A DNA stretch of 64,000 nucleotides from the NCBI GenBank assembly GCA_947624485.1, contig CANQKM010000001.1, forward strand, positions 186,001 to 250,000, given 5' to 3'. Of the stretch, positions 8,065-16,368 are shown in pieces. The DNA comes from an uncultured Clostridia bacterium. Lineage in GTDB: Bacteria > Bacillota > Clostridia > UBA1381. The translations under genes and the position numbers were made by a program. The notes beneath the pieces are model-generated. The model saw nothing but the letters and a program-made list of their open reading frames with translations. It was not told the DNA's origin and ran no database searches. The stretch's first letter is position 1, and each line of letters starts with the position of its first letter.

Positions 8065-9618
8065 TTATTTGTCCTCTTCCTTTATTGCGAATACGCCTTC
8101 AAGGAATTTGTCGTCAAATTTCTTTGTAAACGCCGACACAATCGGTACGACAACGAGCGACACTGCCATAGCGCATACGCCCATTTCCGGAGCTTTCGCC
8201 GCTGCGGCGTTGATCGAGCCGCCGGATATCGCGAGTACGATCGTCGGTATCGCAACGGTCAGGAAGCCGCATATCATACCTGCCCACGCACCCGCTTTCG
8301 TAATCTTCTTGGAATAAATACCCCATATGTACGGGCCTATGAAGCAGCCGGACACGATGCCCCAGCTGAACGACATGATGTTTACTATAATACTGATATT
8401 AGCCGTTGCAAACAAGTACGACAGTCCGACAAACACGAGGCAGAGTATTCTTGTAAGAAGCATCTGATTTTTCTCTGCGTAGTCCTTTTTAATCGCGGGT
8501 ATGAGGTCGACCGAAATCGACGACGACGATGAAAGCACTATCGACGACAGTGTTGACATTGAAGCCGACAGAAGCAGTACGAGTATTACCGCGAATATGA
8601 TTACGGGTACGATGCTTGCTCCGCCGCCGAGAGCCTTTACGAGTACGTTCGGGATAACCGAGTCAACGCCGCCCTCGGGAAGCGCCGGCAGTATAAGTCT
8701 CGAAAGCGAGCCGATAAAGTACGCGCCGCAGCCGATTATGAGCGAGAACGCCGTTGAAATGATCGTTGCGCGCGGAATCGACTTTACGTCCTTAATCGCG
8801 TAGTATTTGCTTACCATCTGCGGAAGTCCCCATGTACCGAAGCTTGTGAGGAGTATATTTACGCAGAGGAACTGCCAGCTTGCGCCGCCGAACCAGCTCG
8901 TAAGCTGCGCGCCCTTGCTGACGCCGTTTTCCGTAACCTGTGAAAGTCCCGATATAATATTTGAAAATCCTCCGACGTTCGGTGAATTAACAACGGCTAT
9001 AACCATTGCTATAACGCCGACAATCATTATAATACCCTGTACAAAGTCTGTGTACGCTGTCGCAACGTAGCCGCCGAGTACAAGATACGCCGCCGTAAGC
9101 ACCGCTATTATAAGCAGCCATACGTTTATAGGCACGCTCGGGAACACCGTCTGGAACATCGTTCCGAGACCTTTGTAAACAGCCGCGCTGTACGGTACGA
9201 GAAATACGAATATGATTATTGCCGAGAAAATTTTAAGAGCCTTGCAGTCGTAACGCGACTCGAAGAAGCCCGGCATGGTCTTAACGTTCAGCGTGTGCGT
9301 CATTGTACGCGAGCGTTTCGCGAGCAAAAGCCACGCCACAAGACAGCCGAGTACCGCGTTGCCTATGCCTATCCACAAGCTGCCCAGACCTATGTTCCAG
9401 CCGTGCTGACCGGCGTAGCCGACAAAAACGACAGCCGAAAAATACGCTGTGCCGTACGCGAACGCGCTTACCCATGCGCCTATTTTACGGTTTCCCAAAA
9501 GAAAGCCGTCAACTGTTTTTGCTTTTCTTGTGCTGATGATTCCGATTGCCACCATCGCGAGCGCAAAAATAACGAGCGCCACTATAGTGACGGTTTGAAT
9601 GAGTTGTAAATTTTCCAT
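8065..9618 (-). CDS. Sodium:solute symporter family (SSS) permease
   Basis: A 517-residue membrane protein with about 13 hydrophobic segments and SSS-family features: an early GFLLGNRKIG segment after TM1, GTAYFSAVVFVGYAG in TM2, and a long run of TM segments to a short charged cytoplasmic tail. The family couples Na+ to uptake of proline, pantothenate, sugars or organic acids. The partner acyl-CoA ligase suggests a carboxylate substrate, but that is inference. It is first gene of the pair. AGGAAGGACAGG precedes the start. Confidence 0.85.
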   Translation of the reverse strand: MENLQLIQTVTIVALVIFALAMVAIGIISTRKAKTVDGFLLGNRKIGAWVSAFAYGTAYFSAVVFVGYAGQHGWNIGLGSLWIGIGNAVLGCLVAWLLLAKRSRTMTHTLNVKTMPGFFESRYDCKALKIFSAIIIFVFLVPYSAAVYKGLGTMFQTVFPSVPINVWLLIIAVLTAAYLVLGGYVATAYTDFVQGIIMIVGVIAMVIAVVNSPNVGGFSNIISGLSQVTENGVSKGAQLTSWFGGASWQFLCVNILLTSFGTWGLPQMVSKYYAIKDVKSIPRATIISTAFSLIIGCGAYFIGSLSRLILPALPEGGVDSVIPNVLVKALGGGASIVPVIIFAVILVLLLSASMSTLSSIVLSSSSSISVDLIPAIKKDYAEKNQMLLTRILCLVFVGLSYLFATANISIIVNIMSFSWGIVSGCFIGPYIWGIYSKKITKAGAWAGMICGFLTVAIPTIVLAISGGSINAAAAKAPEMGVCAMAVSLVVVPIVSAFTKKFDDKFLEGVFAIKEEDK

Positions 9619-9703
9619 TTCCTACCTGTCCTTCCTTACTTCTTTGGATTTTTTGGATTTTAAAAATGATGTCTCCCCCGTACTGCAAAAAACTACGGCT
9701 AAT

Positions 9704-9725
9704 ATTATACCATATATAGTGGTAT
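9704..9725 (-). promoter_or_regulatory. -10 element with overlapping dyad, symporter operon
   Basis: Minus-strand TATAAT (9704-9709) is preceded by TGG (extended -10). ATACCA (9707-9712) and TGGTAT (9720-9725) form an inverted repeat over it, as an operator would. The -35 region is poor. Confidence 0.5.
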
Positions 9726-9796
9726 AAATAAAGCTGTTTGTCTGTTTTTTTCCGTTTTGCATAAAAAATTGACTTCGTTTTTGTATATTTGTGATA

Positions 9797-9826
9797 TTAA
9801 AAAAAGAACCCGAAGGCTCTTTTTTT
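9797..9826 (-). terminator. Terminator after the SGNH esterase gene
   Basis: A/T-rich stem with GG/CC core around the loop CGAA, with one mismatch and a run of seven T residues on the minus strand. Confidence 0.75.
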
Positions 9827-9833
9827 ATACATT

Positions 9834-12800
9834 TTATTTTACCGACGCGGTTATCTCGTTGCCGAGGGTATCGGTGAATTTGTACTCGTAGTCGGTATTG
9901 AACATATCATCATTGTTCCAGCCAAGCTCCATATCCTTGAGACTCTGCGCCACCATTGACGCCCACTTCTGCGCCGCGGCATACGATGAATGGAGCGTGT
10001 CGCCGCCGACCTCGGTGAGGTTGTAATTCTTCGTAATCACGCCGTCGGCATTGCCGCCGTAAAGCGAATAAAGGAAATCGTAGCTTATCTTTGAGAGGTC
10101 AATATAGAGACAGTCTTCGTCAACCGCCGCGTCTATAAGATAGCTGCTCCATGAAACGGACGGCTTATAGTCATGCTCGGACGCATTGGGCGTGACAAGT
10201 ATGGGGATTACATCGTTTTCGCGGCACTCCTTAATCATAGCCTTGACGCACGCGGTCATTTCCTCGCGCGTTGAGTAGCTGCGGTCATTGTAGCCGCACT
10301 CGATAAGGCAATATGTAGGACGGTTGTTCACAATCGACGGGAATGCTGTATCGTAAAGTCCCTTTGCGTACTGTCCGCTGTTCGCGAGATTTATGACGTC
10401 GGCGTTAATGTAGTTGTCCAAAACCTGTCCCCAGCCTGTTCTGCCGCCGCCGACCTCCTTTTCATAGCTGCCGTAGTAATTGCACGCGAGCGAGTCGCCG
10501 ATTATGTATATAAGCGGCTTTGTGTCAAGTCCCGAACGCGTCAGGCTTACGCTGTCCATAAGCGTCGAGCCGTCCGTCATAGAAACGGTCACTTTGCCGC
10601 TGTCGCCGATATAGAAATCCTTGACCGTGTACTGCGAACCTTCGGTGAGCTTTCTGTCCGCATCGCACTGATCTACGTTGTTGCCAGCCATAAAGCCGTT
10701 TACAAATATGTCTCCGCGCTTCGCCTCACCCTTTTTGAAGGTGATGTTGTAGCGGTCTGTGAGGAATGTGCCGTCAAGCGTTACTCCGTCGGCGCAGTTA
10801 CCGATGTTTTCATACGTGTAAACCGGTGAAATCTGGTACCATATTCCGCTCGGCACACACGTTACCTTAAAGCCCTCAATAGTCGTGTCGCTGTCCTTTA
10901 TTTCTTCTATCGAGCCGTCCTTGCAGAAATAGACCTTCTTTGTGCCGTTCGCGGCAGATGCCTTGTCACCCGCCTTTACCTTTTTGCTGCTCACGTTTCT
11001 CAGCTCGCCGCTCGCAAGATAATACGCCGTAACGACCGTACCGTCCTCTTTTACCGTGAACGCGGGTATGTCGCTGAGTTCAATGTCCTCCGAGCCGTTC
11101 CACCAGCTTACCCTGTAGCCGGTTATATGCTCGTCGGGAGTTATTTCGTTCTCAACGTATGAAACATCGGCTTCCGCAACTCTGTCCATGTAGCAGCCGT
11201 CAACCACGTAATCTACCGAAACCTCGTTGTCAACGCCCGTGTAAGCGTTCGCCGTAATTGTGGCTTTGCCCGTGCCGACTGGTGCAAGACGGCCTGTCGA
11301 GGTCACTTTCAGCACGCTTTCATCGGACGACTTAAAATCCTTGAGCATATACGATCCCATCTGCATATCCGCGCCGTCCGTCTTTACGCCATAAACGTCA
11401 AACGCAAGATCAGTGCCGTGCAGATTGAGATAAACTGTACTCTTGTCCCAATCGGTTATTTTCGCGTTGCCGGCAATCTCTATTTCCTTCTGCACCGTTG
11501 TGCCGTTGTACGACGCGGTCAATGTCATCTTGCCCGACGCACCCGCCGCTGGACTTACCGTGCATACGCCCTCAAAAGGCGGATAAGGCGTTCTGTTGTG
11601 CGGCGGCATTAAAACCTCCGCAATATCCGAATCGGTCGTAAATTCAACGTGCGTTCCGTAGGGCGTGTACTCGGGTACGGCTGTGTACGTATATGTGCAG
11701 TCGCTTTCGTTTGCAAACGATATGCCGGTTTTAACGGGCGGCACGATTTTATCGGGGCCTTCTATCGTGATTTTTGTCGGATCGGGGTACGATACGCCGA
11801 TATAGTCGAGAGCCGCGCCCTTGCCCGATACGGCGTTAATTTTGCTCACCGCGACGCTTTCACCGCCGCTTGCCGCGTCGTTTACGCAGTAGAGACAGTC
11901 GTTCTGCTTTAAGAATACCTGACCGTTTTTCGTGTCGTAAAACAGCTCAAAGTCCATGTTGTCCTTTTCGGCAATAACGGTATCGTTCACACTCATGGTT
12001 TCGCCGTCATAGCTTATGCGCACCGGTATATTGCAGTCGGATATAACGTCTACGTAACCGTCCTTGTCGAACGTGACGCGACCGAATACTCGCGTCACCT
12101 CGCGAGCGTCTATCCCTTCTCCTATTTTATACTCGCCGTCAAGCGCGAGAGTACCGTTAATGTCGCCGAAATCGGATTCGTAATACTCCGCGTCCGTTTC
12201 GCACGTGAGCGGTATATTCACATCCGCACCGTCAGATGTTATCTTCGCCGTTGTTTCGGATTCGCTGTAGCCGTCCTTATACGCCTTAATCGTCACCGTC
12301 TCGCCCTCGGGATATGACGGGAGCGTTATGTGTCCCGTTTCGTCGGCTTGGAATTTTATGCCGTTTACGACGAGATTAGCGTACTGCGTGGAGTTTATGT
12401 TAAGGTCGCGCAGCGGCTTGCCGTCGCCGACGCTTATCTCGATTTTACTGATGCACACCGCACCCCACTTGTCGGCGTGAAACTCGATCGCGTTTGTGCT
12501 TTCGCCCGTTACGACGCTTTCCGTCCGCCATGTGTCGAAGTTGTCGCCGTTTATCGAAATGTAGCGGTCGGCAATTTTAAGGTACGCGTAAGGATCGTCT
12601 GTGTTTCTGAGCGTTGAGCCGTTGTTTGTGACAACAGGCTTAGCGAATGTCAGCGTAACCTTGCTGCCCGCCGCAATTTCGGGCATATTGAGCGTTATAA
12701 TCGCGTTATCGTTCACGTTCGCGCAGCCGAGATATATGTACGAGCCCGAAGCGGTAAACGTGTTGTTTACGGGAAACGTTCCCGCGTCCTTGTTGTGAGT

Positions 12801-13019
12801 GAGATCCGTTATTGCAGCGTATTTGCGGTTCATGTCGCCGGAGGTTGTAACAGTTATGTCCTTTGTGAGCGCAACATCCGTTATGTCGTTCGGCGAGCCG
12901 TCGGTTATTACGTTGTTGCCGCTGAACGTGTACGTAACGCCGTTCGCCGCGGCCGCTCCGATGCCTGCCGCCGACACGCAGAGAAACGCCGAAAGTATAA
13001 TTGCCGCTGTCTTTTTCAT
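9834..13019 (-). CDS. Large secreted SGNH/GDSL esterase (rhamnogalacturonan-acetylesterase-like)
   Basis: 1061 residues with a Sec signal peptide (KKTAAIILSAFLCVSAAGIGAAAA). The N-terminal ~200 residues look like a beta-sandwich carbohydrate-binding region. Ig-like or carboxypeptidase-regulatory-like strands follow at about 205-275, then a Big-2-like repeat near 560-600 (SSDESVLKVTSTGRLAPVG). The catalytic SGNH domain is C-terminal, from about residue 830: block I IYIIGDSLACNYYG (Ser), block II glycine in NLANSGQYAKG, block III Asn in ECGYND, and the Asp/His pair in GDTLHSS. The likely role is deacetylation of pectin or another wall polysaccharide outside the cell. AAGGAGAT precedes the ATG. 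It starts only 33 nt after brnA, with no promoter visible between. Confidence 0.85.
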   Translation of the reverse strand: MKKTAAIILSAFLCVSAAGIGAAAANGVTYTFSGNNVITDGSPNDITDVALTKDITVTTSGDMNRKYAAITDLTHNKDAGTFPVNNTFTASGSYIYLGCANVNDNAIITLNMPEIAAGSKVTLTFAKPVVTNNGSTLRNTDDPYAYLKIADRYISINGDNFDTWRTESVVTGESTNAIEFHADKWGAVCISKIEISVGDGKPLRDLNINSTQYANLVVNGIKFQADETGHITLPSYPEGETVTIKAYKDGYSESETTAKITSDGADVNIPLTCETDAEYYESDFGDINGTLALDGEYKIGEGIDAREVTRVFGRVTFDKDGYVDVISDCNIPVRISYDGETMSVNDTVIAEKDNMDFELFYDTKNGQVFLKQNDCLYCVNDAASGGESVAVSKINAVSGKGAALDYIGVSYPDPTKITIEGPDKIVPPVKTGISFANESDCTYTYTAVPEYTPYGTHVEFTTDSDIAEVLMPPHNRTPYPPFEGVCTVSPAAGASGKMTLTASYNGTTVQKEIEIAGNAKITDWDKSTVYLNLHGTDLAFDVYGVKTDGADMQMGSYMLKDFKSSDESVLKVTSTGRLAPVGTGKATITANAYTGVDNEVSVDYVVDGCYMDRVAEADVSYVENEITPDEHITGYRVSWWNGSEDIELSDIPAFTVKEDGTVVTAYYLASGELRNVSSKKVKAGDKASAANGTKKVYFCKDGSIEEIKDSDTTIEGFKVTCVPSGIWYQISPVYTYENIGNCADGVTLDGTFLTDRYNITFKKGEAKRGDIFVNGFMAGNNVDQCDADRKLTEGSQYTVKDFYIGDSGKVTVSMTDGSTLMDSVSLTRSGLDTKPLIYIIGDSLACNYYGSYEKEVGGGRTGWGQVLDNYINADVINLANSGQYAKGLYDTAFPSIVNNRPTYCLIECGYNDRSYSTREEMTACVKAMIKECRENDVIPILVTPNASEHDYKPSVSWSSYLIDAAVDEDCLYIDLSKISYDFLYSLYGGNADGVITKNYNLTEVGGDTLHSSYAAAQKWASMVAQSLKDMELGWNNDDMFNTDYEYKFTDTLGNEITASVK

Positions 13020-13052
13020 GCTTTTATCTCCTTTTTTATAAAATCATTGGTT

Positions 13053-13262
13053 TTATGCCCATGACATTTTGAGTTGCTTTTTATTCTCGCAGCAATCGGC
13101 AAGATACAGATTGATAAGCGTTTGATAAGGTATGCCCGATGTGTCGGACTGTTTCTTAAAATATTCAATCGTATCCTCGTCAATGTTTATGGTTATCTGC
13201 TTCTTCAGTTTCTTCGCATACGGATTTTTCCGTGCGTTTGTAAAATCATACTCTTTTTCCAT
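13053..13262 (-). CDS. brnA: BrnA-type antitoxin
   Basis: Ribbon-helix-helix antitoxin of the BrnT/BrnA type II system. 69 residues: a basic linker (NPYAKKLKKQ), then the RHH core ITINIDEDTIEYFKKQSDTSGIPYQTLINLYL, with the typical IPYQ turn. It would neutralise BrnT and repress the operon. The ATG at 13262 has GAGGTG 6 nt upstream; a GTG at 13271 would be in frame but is part of that ribosome binding site, so it is rejected. It follows brnT in the same transcript with a 10-nt gap. Confidence 0.85.
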   Translation of the reverse strand: MEKEYDFTNARKNPYAKKLKKQITINIDEDTIEYFKKQSDTSGIPYQTLINLYLADCCENKKQLKMSWA

Positions 13263-13272
13263 TTTTATCACC

Positions 13273-13557
13273 TCAATTATAATATTGTCTTTCTTCGGAT
13301 TTTGTCGCCTTTCGAGCCGATATAATCCGTATTACCGATTCCGATTCACGATAGCAATGACATACCACAAGCAGATTGGCTCTCTTGCTGAACCCAAGAA
13401 TTATAAATCTCTCCTCCTCGCTTGAGTGCTTAGGATCATCAATTACCAGCGCTTCATCATCATAAAACACCGTTTTGGCTTCCTCAAACGATATTTTATG
13501 CTTTGATTTATTGATTCTGTTTTTATTTTCATCCCATTCAAATTTTATTCTGTCCAT
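13273..13557 (-). CDS. brnT: BrnT-type ribonuclease toxin
   Basis: 94 residues of the BrnT family (RelE-like fold mRNA interferase). Recognisable: FEWDENKNRINKSKHKISFEEA at the start (longer than needed, but family-typical), the F(Y)DDEAL turn, the ERFIILGFSKRANLLVVCH strand pair, and the C-terminal RIISARKATKSEERQYY that holds catalytic Arg residues. No ribosome binding site is visible upstream of the ATG, and the promoter -10 ends 7 nt from it, so the message may be leaderless. Confidence 0.85.
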   Translation of the reverse strand: MDRIKFEWDENKNRINKSKHKISFEEAKTVFYDDEALVIDDPKHSSEEERFIILGFSKRANLLVVCHCYRESESVIRIISARKATKSEERQYYN

Positions 13558-13563
13558 AATTAT

Positions 13564-13592
13564 ATTATAATTATACTATGTTCATTTGTCAA
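13564..13592 (-). promoter_or_regulatory. Promoter of brnT-brnA
   Basis: Minus strand: TTGACA (13587-13592), 17 bases, TATAAT (13564-13569). The predicted start falls at or within a few bases of the brnT ATG (13557). Confidence 0.75.
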
Positions 13593-13609
13593 TCTATTTT
13601 TTTCATACA

Positions 13610-13640
13610 CAAAAACAGACCGCATATCTATGCAGTCTGT
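13610..13640 (-). terminator. Terminator after tRNA-Arg
   Basis: A 12-bp stem with one wobble pair (13615-13626 with 13629-13640), followed on the minus strand by five T residues. Confidence 0.8.
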
Positions 13641-13648
13641 TCGTGTTC

Positions 13649-13725
13649 TGGCGCACCCGACGGGATTTGAACCTGCGGCCTCAAGAGTCGGAGTCTTGCG
13701 CTCTATCCAACTGAGCTACGGGTGC
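13649..13725 (-). tRNA. tRNA-Arg (anticodon CCG)
   Basis: Full cloverleaf on the minus strand. Acceptor GCACCCG pairs with CGGGTGC, discriminator G and encoded CCA at 13649-13651. The anticodon stem CAAGA/TCTTG closes the loop CTCCGAC, giving anticodon CCG for codon CGG. Confidence 0.96.
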
Positions 13726-13735
13726 GTACCCGATT

Positions 13736-13764
13736 ATTTTACCATATCATTTTAATATTGTCAA
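13736..13764 (-). promoter_or_regulatory. Promoter of tRNA-Arg
   Basis: Minus strand: TTGACA (13759-13764), 17 bases, TAAAAT (13736-13741), preceded by TGG. Its -35 overlaps the metA -35 by five bases. Confidence 0.75.
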
Positions 13765-13786
13765 ATGCGGATTTTTGTGTTATACT
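13758..13786 (+). promoter_or_regulatory. Promoter of metA
   Basis: TTGTCA (13758-13763), 17 bases, TATACT (13781-13786). The leader to the metA ATG is only about 32 nt, leaving no room for a SAM riboswitch. Confidence 0.75.
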
Positions 13787-13824
13787 CATATAGACGGATC
13801 AAATCACGAAGGGAGAGTGTGTAT

Positions 13825-14742
13825 ATGCCTATCAAAATTCCGGATAAGCTGCCGGCGACAAGCCAGCTTCGCAGGGAGAATATATTTGTAATGAGTGAAA
13901 AAAAGGCTATGCACCAGGATATACGTCCTCTTAAAATAGTAATAGTAAATCTGATGCCTACCAAAATAACGACCGAAACGCAGCTGTTACGGCTTTTGTC
14001 CAACTCACCGCTTCAGGTCGAGATAGATTTTCTGCAAATGGACTCGCACGAGTCGAAAAACACGTCAGCCGAGCATCTGGCGGCGTTCTACAAGACATTC
14101 GATGAAATAAAAAAGTCGAAATACGACGGCATGATTATAACCGGCGCGCCGGTCGAGAATTTGGAGTTTGAAGAAGTCGATTACTGGGACGAGCTTGTTG
14201 AGATAATGGAGTGGTCAAAGACGAACGTCACCTCCACGCTCCATATATGCTGGGCGGCGTTCGCGGGCATGTACTACCATTACGGCGTACCGAAGCACCC
14301 GCTCAAGGAAAAATGCTCCGGCGTGTTCCGTCACCGCGTAACGCGCAGAACGGCTAAGCTCGTGCGCGGGTTTGACAGTGAGTTTTACGCGCCTCATTCG
14401 CGCCACTCATGCGTTTTACGCGAGGATATTGACAAGGTTAAGGAGCTTGAAGTGCTTGCCGAGTCGAAAGAAGCGGGCGTGTATATCGTGTTCACAAAGG
14501 GCGGCAGACGCATTTTTGTGACCGGTCACAGCGAGTACGACGCAAACACATTGCGCGACGAGTATTTCCGCGATCTCGAAAAAGGTCTGAACCCGCAGAT
14601 ACCGAAGCACTACTTCCCCGCCGACGATCCGACAAGACGTCCGGTCGCAAGGTGGCGCTCGCACGCGTATCTCCTGTTTTCAAACTGGCTCAACTACTTC
14701 GTATACCAGATCACGCCGTATGACATTGACAGTATCAACTAA
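13825..14742 (+). CDS. metA: Homoserine O-acetyltransferase (MetA family)
   Basis: First committed step of methionine synthesis: acylation of homoserine. 305 residues from the ATG at 13825, which has GGGAGAG upstream; the frame is open 60 nt further but has no site there. Catalytic residues fall at the family positions: Cys142 (HICWAAFAG), His235 and Glu237 (GHSEYD). Residue 111 is Glu (GAPVENLEF); in Bacillus cereus MetA, Glu111 favours acetyl-CoA over succinyl-CoA, so the product is probably O-acetylhomoserine. No riboswitch is seen upstream. Confidence 0.93.
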   Translation: MPIKIPDKLPATSQLRRENIFVMSEKKAMHQDIRPLKIVIVNLMPTKITTETQLLRLLSNSPLQVEIDFLQMDSHESKNTSAEHLAAFYKTFDEIKKSKYDGMIITGAPVENLEFEEVDYWDELVEIMEWSKTNVTSTLHICWAAFAGMYYHYGVPKHPLKEKCSGVFRHRVTRRTAKLVRGFDSEFYAPHSRHSCVLREDIDKVKELEVLAESKEAGVYIVFTKGGRRIFVTGHSEYDANTLRDEYFRDLEKGLNPQIPKHYFPADDPTRRPVARWRSHAYLLFSNWLNYFVYQITPYDIDSIN

Positions 14743-14747
14743 AACGT

Positions 14748-14782
14748 AACGGGGACACTAAAATTACTTTAGTGTCCCCGTT
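14748..14782. repeat. REP-like palindrome with GGGGACACTAAA arms
   Basis: A perfect 15-bp stem (14748-14762 with 14768-14782) around the loop ATTAC. Each arm contains GGGGACACTAAA. No T tract follows on either strand, so it is not a standard terminator, though it lies between convergent genes. The same 12-mer occurs four times at 40963-41040. Confidence 0.8.
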
Positions 14783-14817
14783 CTCGTATATATACCCTTT
14801 ATCCTACGTATGCAATT

Positions 14818-16146
14818 TTATTTTTCAGCGTTAAGTATAAGCATAACATTCTTCCGCTCTATGTCGTTGAGGTTTCCGTCGTCGTCGCTGTAATTGTAAT
14901 TCGGGTTTATGTGGTACCACGACTTAGCCGAAAAATACTTGCTGTACTCCGCTGTCTGGAACTTACGTCCGTGACGCGCGTAAATCTCGTTACGCGCAAG
15001 CGCAAGGTCGTACTTTGAAAGTCCGCTTATGTCGCTCTGCGTCAAGAGCCTTGTGCCGGAATCCGGCAGAATGTAGTCGCCCTCGTATTTCGTCATACTC
15101 GAAATTTCATAAATGGTGCTACCGTTGTAGCTTTCGCCCGTAGCGTCCGCGTCTATCGTGAAGGTTTTGCCCTTAATCTGATCGGTCGTGCTGCCCTCCG
15201 ACACGTTCGCGTAATACCGTACGCCGCCCATTACGAATGTCATCAACGGCTTGCCTGTCGCGCTGTTGCGTACAACCTCGCCGCCCGTTACGAGCTTTGC
15301 CGAAATTTTATCCGACACAATACCGCTGTCGGAGGCGTTCTCGTATGCTGCTGATGACGAGCTTTGCGACGATGAACCGGAACCGCCGCCCGATGAAGCG
15401 GACGATGAAGTTGAGCTTCCTCCTGAGCTGCCTGATGATGTTGTTCCGCTTGATGAAGATGACGAACGGCTGCCTGACGAGCCGCTTCCCGTTGAACCGC
15501 CGCTTGATGTGCCGCCTGACGAAGATGAACCCGATCTCGGCGACGACGCACCCGACGATGTGCTTGTCCATGACTGCGCTCCCGAGCTGTTACCGTTCTG
15601 TGTGCCGGTCGCCGGCGCGCCTGAAGGCGCGACGCTTGCGGTCGGTGCAGCCGACGGATTTACCGAAGGCAAAGCCGACGGACTAACCGACGGTGAAGCG
15701 CTCGCTGACGGAGTCGGAGAAGCCAACGGCAGCGTTTGCTCCGTCGTTACCGTATCGCCGTTTATATTTTTGATTAAATAATGTGCGCCTATGCCCGACG
15801 CACCCGCGGCAGCCGCGCAGATAAGCGCAATTATCGCTATCTTTTTTCTCTTCTGTTTTTTACGTTTTTCGTTACGTCTTTTTTCGATTTCGGACAGCTG
15901 CTTTTTCTTGTCCTCCATCATTTTTTCCATTTGCTCGCGGCGTTTCTTTTCGTTATCGTCAAAAATATCCCCGCCGTTTTCGCCGACGGTCTCCGCACCT
16001 GCCGAAACCGCGGCAGCGGCAGCAAGCTCATCCGTATTCAATACCTTTGTATCGCCGTTATCCACGGAAGCGTCCACCTTTGCTCCGCAAAATTCACACT
16101 CTTTAGCGTCATCGGGTATCTGTGAGCCGCATTTATTACATAACAT
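14818..16146 (-). CDS. Zinc-ribbon, single-pass membrane protein with Ser-rich linker and YARHG domain
   Basis: 442 residues. The N-terminus is a zinc ribbon with two CxxC pairs (CNKCGSQIPDDAKECEFCG). A charged Lys/Glu helix at about 70-105 leads to one transmembrane segment (IAIIALICAAAAGASGIG). Outside follows a low-complexity stretch of Ser, Pro, Thr and Gly (about 140-275), probably a wall-spanning linker. A domain of about 90 residues and a C-terminal YARHG domain (ALARNEIYARHGRKF ... SWYHINPNYNY) end the chain. YARHG domains are common on Firmicute surfaces, with unproven function. CGGAGGT precedes the ATG. Confidence 0.8.
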   Translation of the reverse strand: MLCNKCGSQIPDDAKECEFCGAKVDASVDNGDTKVLNTDELAAAAAVSAGAETVGENGGDIFDDNEKKRREQMEKMMEDKKKQLSEIEKRRNEKRKKQKRKKIAIIALICAAAAGASGIGAHYLIKNINGDTVTTEQTLPLASPTPSASASPSVSPSALPSVNPSAAPTASVAPSGAPATGTQNGNSSGAQSWTSTSSGASSPRSGSSSSGGTSSGGSTGSGSSGSRSSSSSSGTTSSGSSGGSSTSSSASSGGGSGSSSQSSSSAAYENASDSGIVSDKISAKLVTGGEVVRNSATGKPLMTFVMGGVRYYANVSEGSTTDQIKGKTFTIDADATGESYNGSTIYEISSMTKYEGDYILPDSGTRLLTQSDISGLSKYDLALARNEIYARHGRKFQTAEYSKYFSAKSWYHINPNYNYSDDDGNLNDIERKNVMLILNAEK

Positions 16147-16181
16147 ATATCCGACCTCCGTTTCCTCCTATACACGCTTTA

Positions 16182-16210
16182 ATTATATAGGTTTATCCGT
16201 TTCAAATCAA
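16182..16210 (-). promoter_or_regulatory. Promoter of the YARHG gene
   Basis: Minus strand: TTGATT (16205-16210), 17 bases, TATAAT (16182-16187). Confidence 0.7.
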
Positions 16211-16368
16211 TATCAGCGTCTTTATATGTGTGTTACAATAAAAAGACAAAATATGACTTGCCATATAATTTTTCCCAATATTTTAAAATATAAACAAAAT
16301 AAGGACAGAAACGGTGTGAAAACAGAGTTTGTACAGCGCATATTATGTTTTTAAGGGGGTGCGGGCAA

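Noticed and set aside
13263-13271. GTG start for brnA
   Set aside because: This GTG is part of the GAGGTG ribosome binding site for the ATG at 13262.
13726-13824. SAM or T-box riboswitch before metA
   Set aside because: Only about 32 nt lie between the predicted start of transcription and the ATG.
14748-14782. Terminator for metA
   Set aside because: The stem is strong, but neither strand has a T tract after it, and the arms are a repeated element.
15340-15560. Frames opposite the Ser-rich linker of the YARHG protein
   Set aside because: Low-complexity coding sequence gives open frames on all strands; only the zinc-ribbon/YARHG frame has domains.
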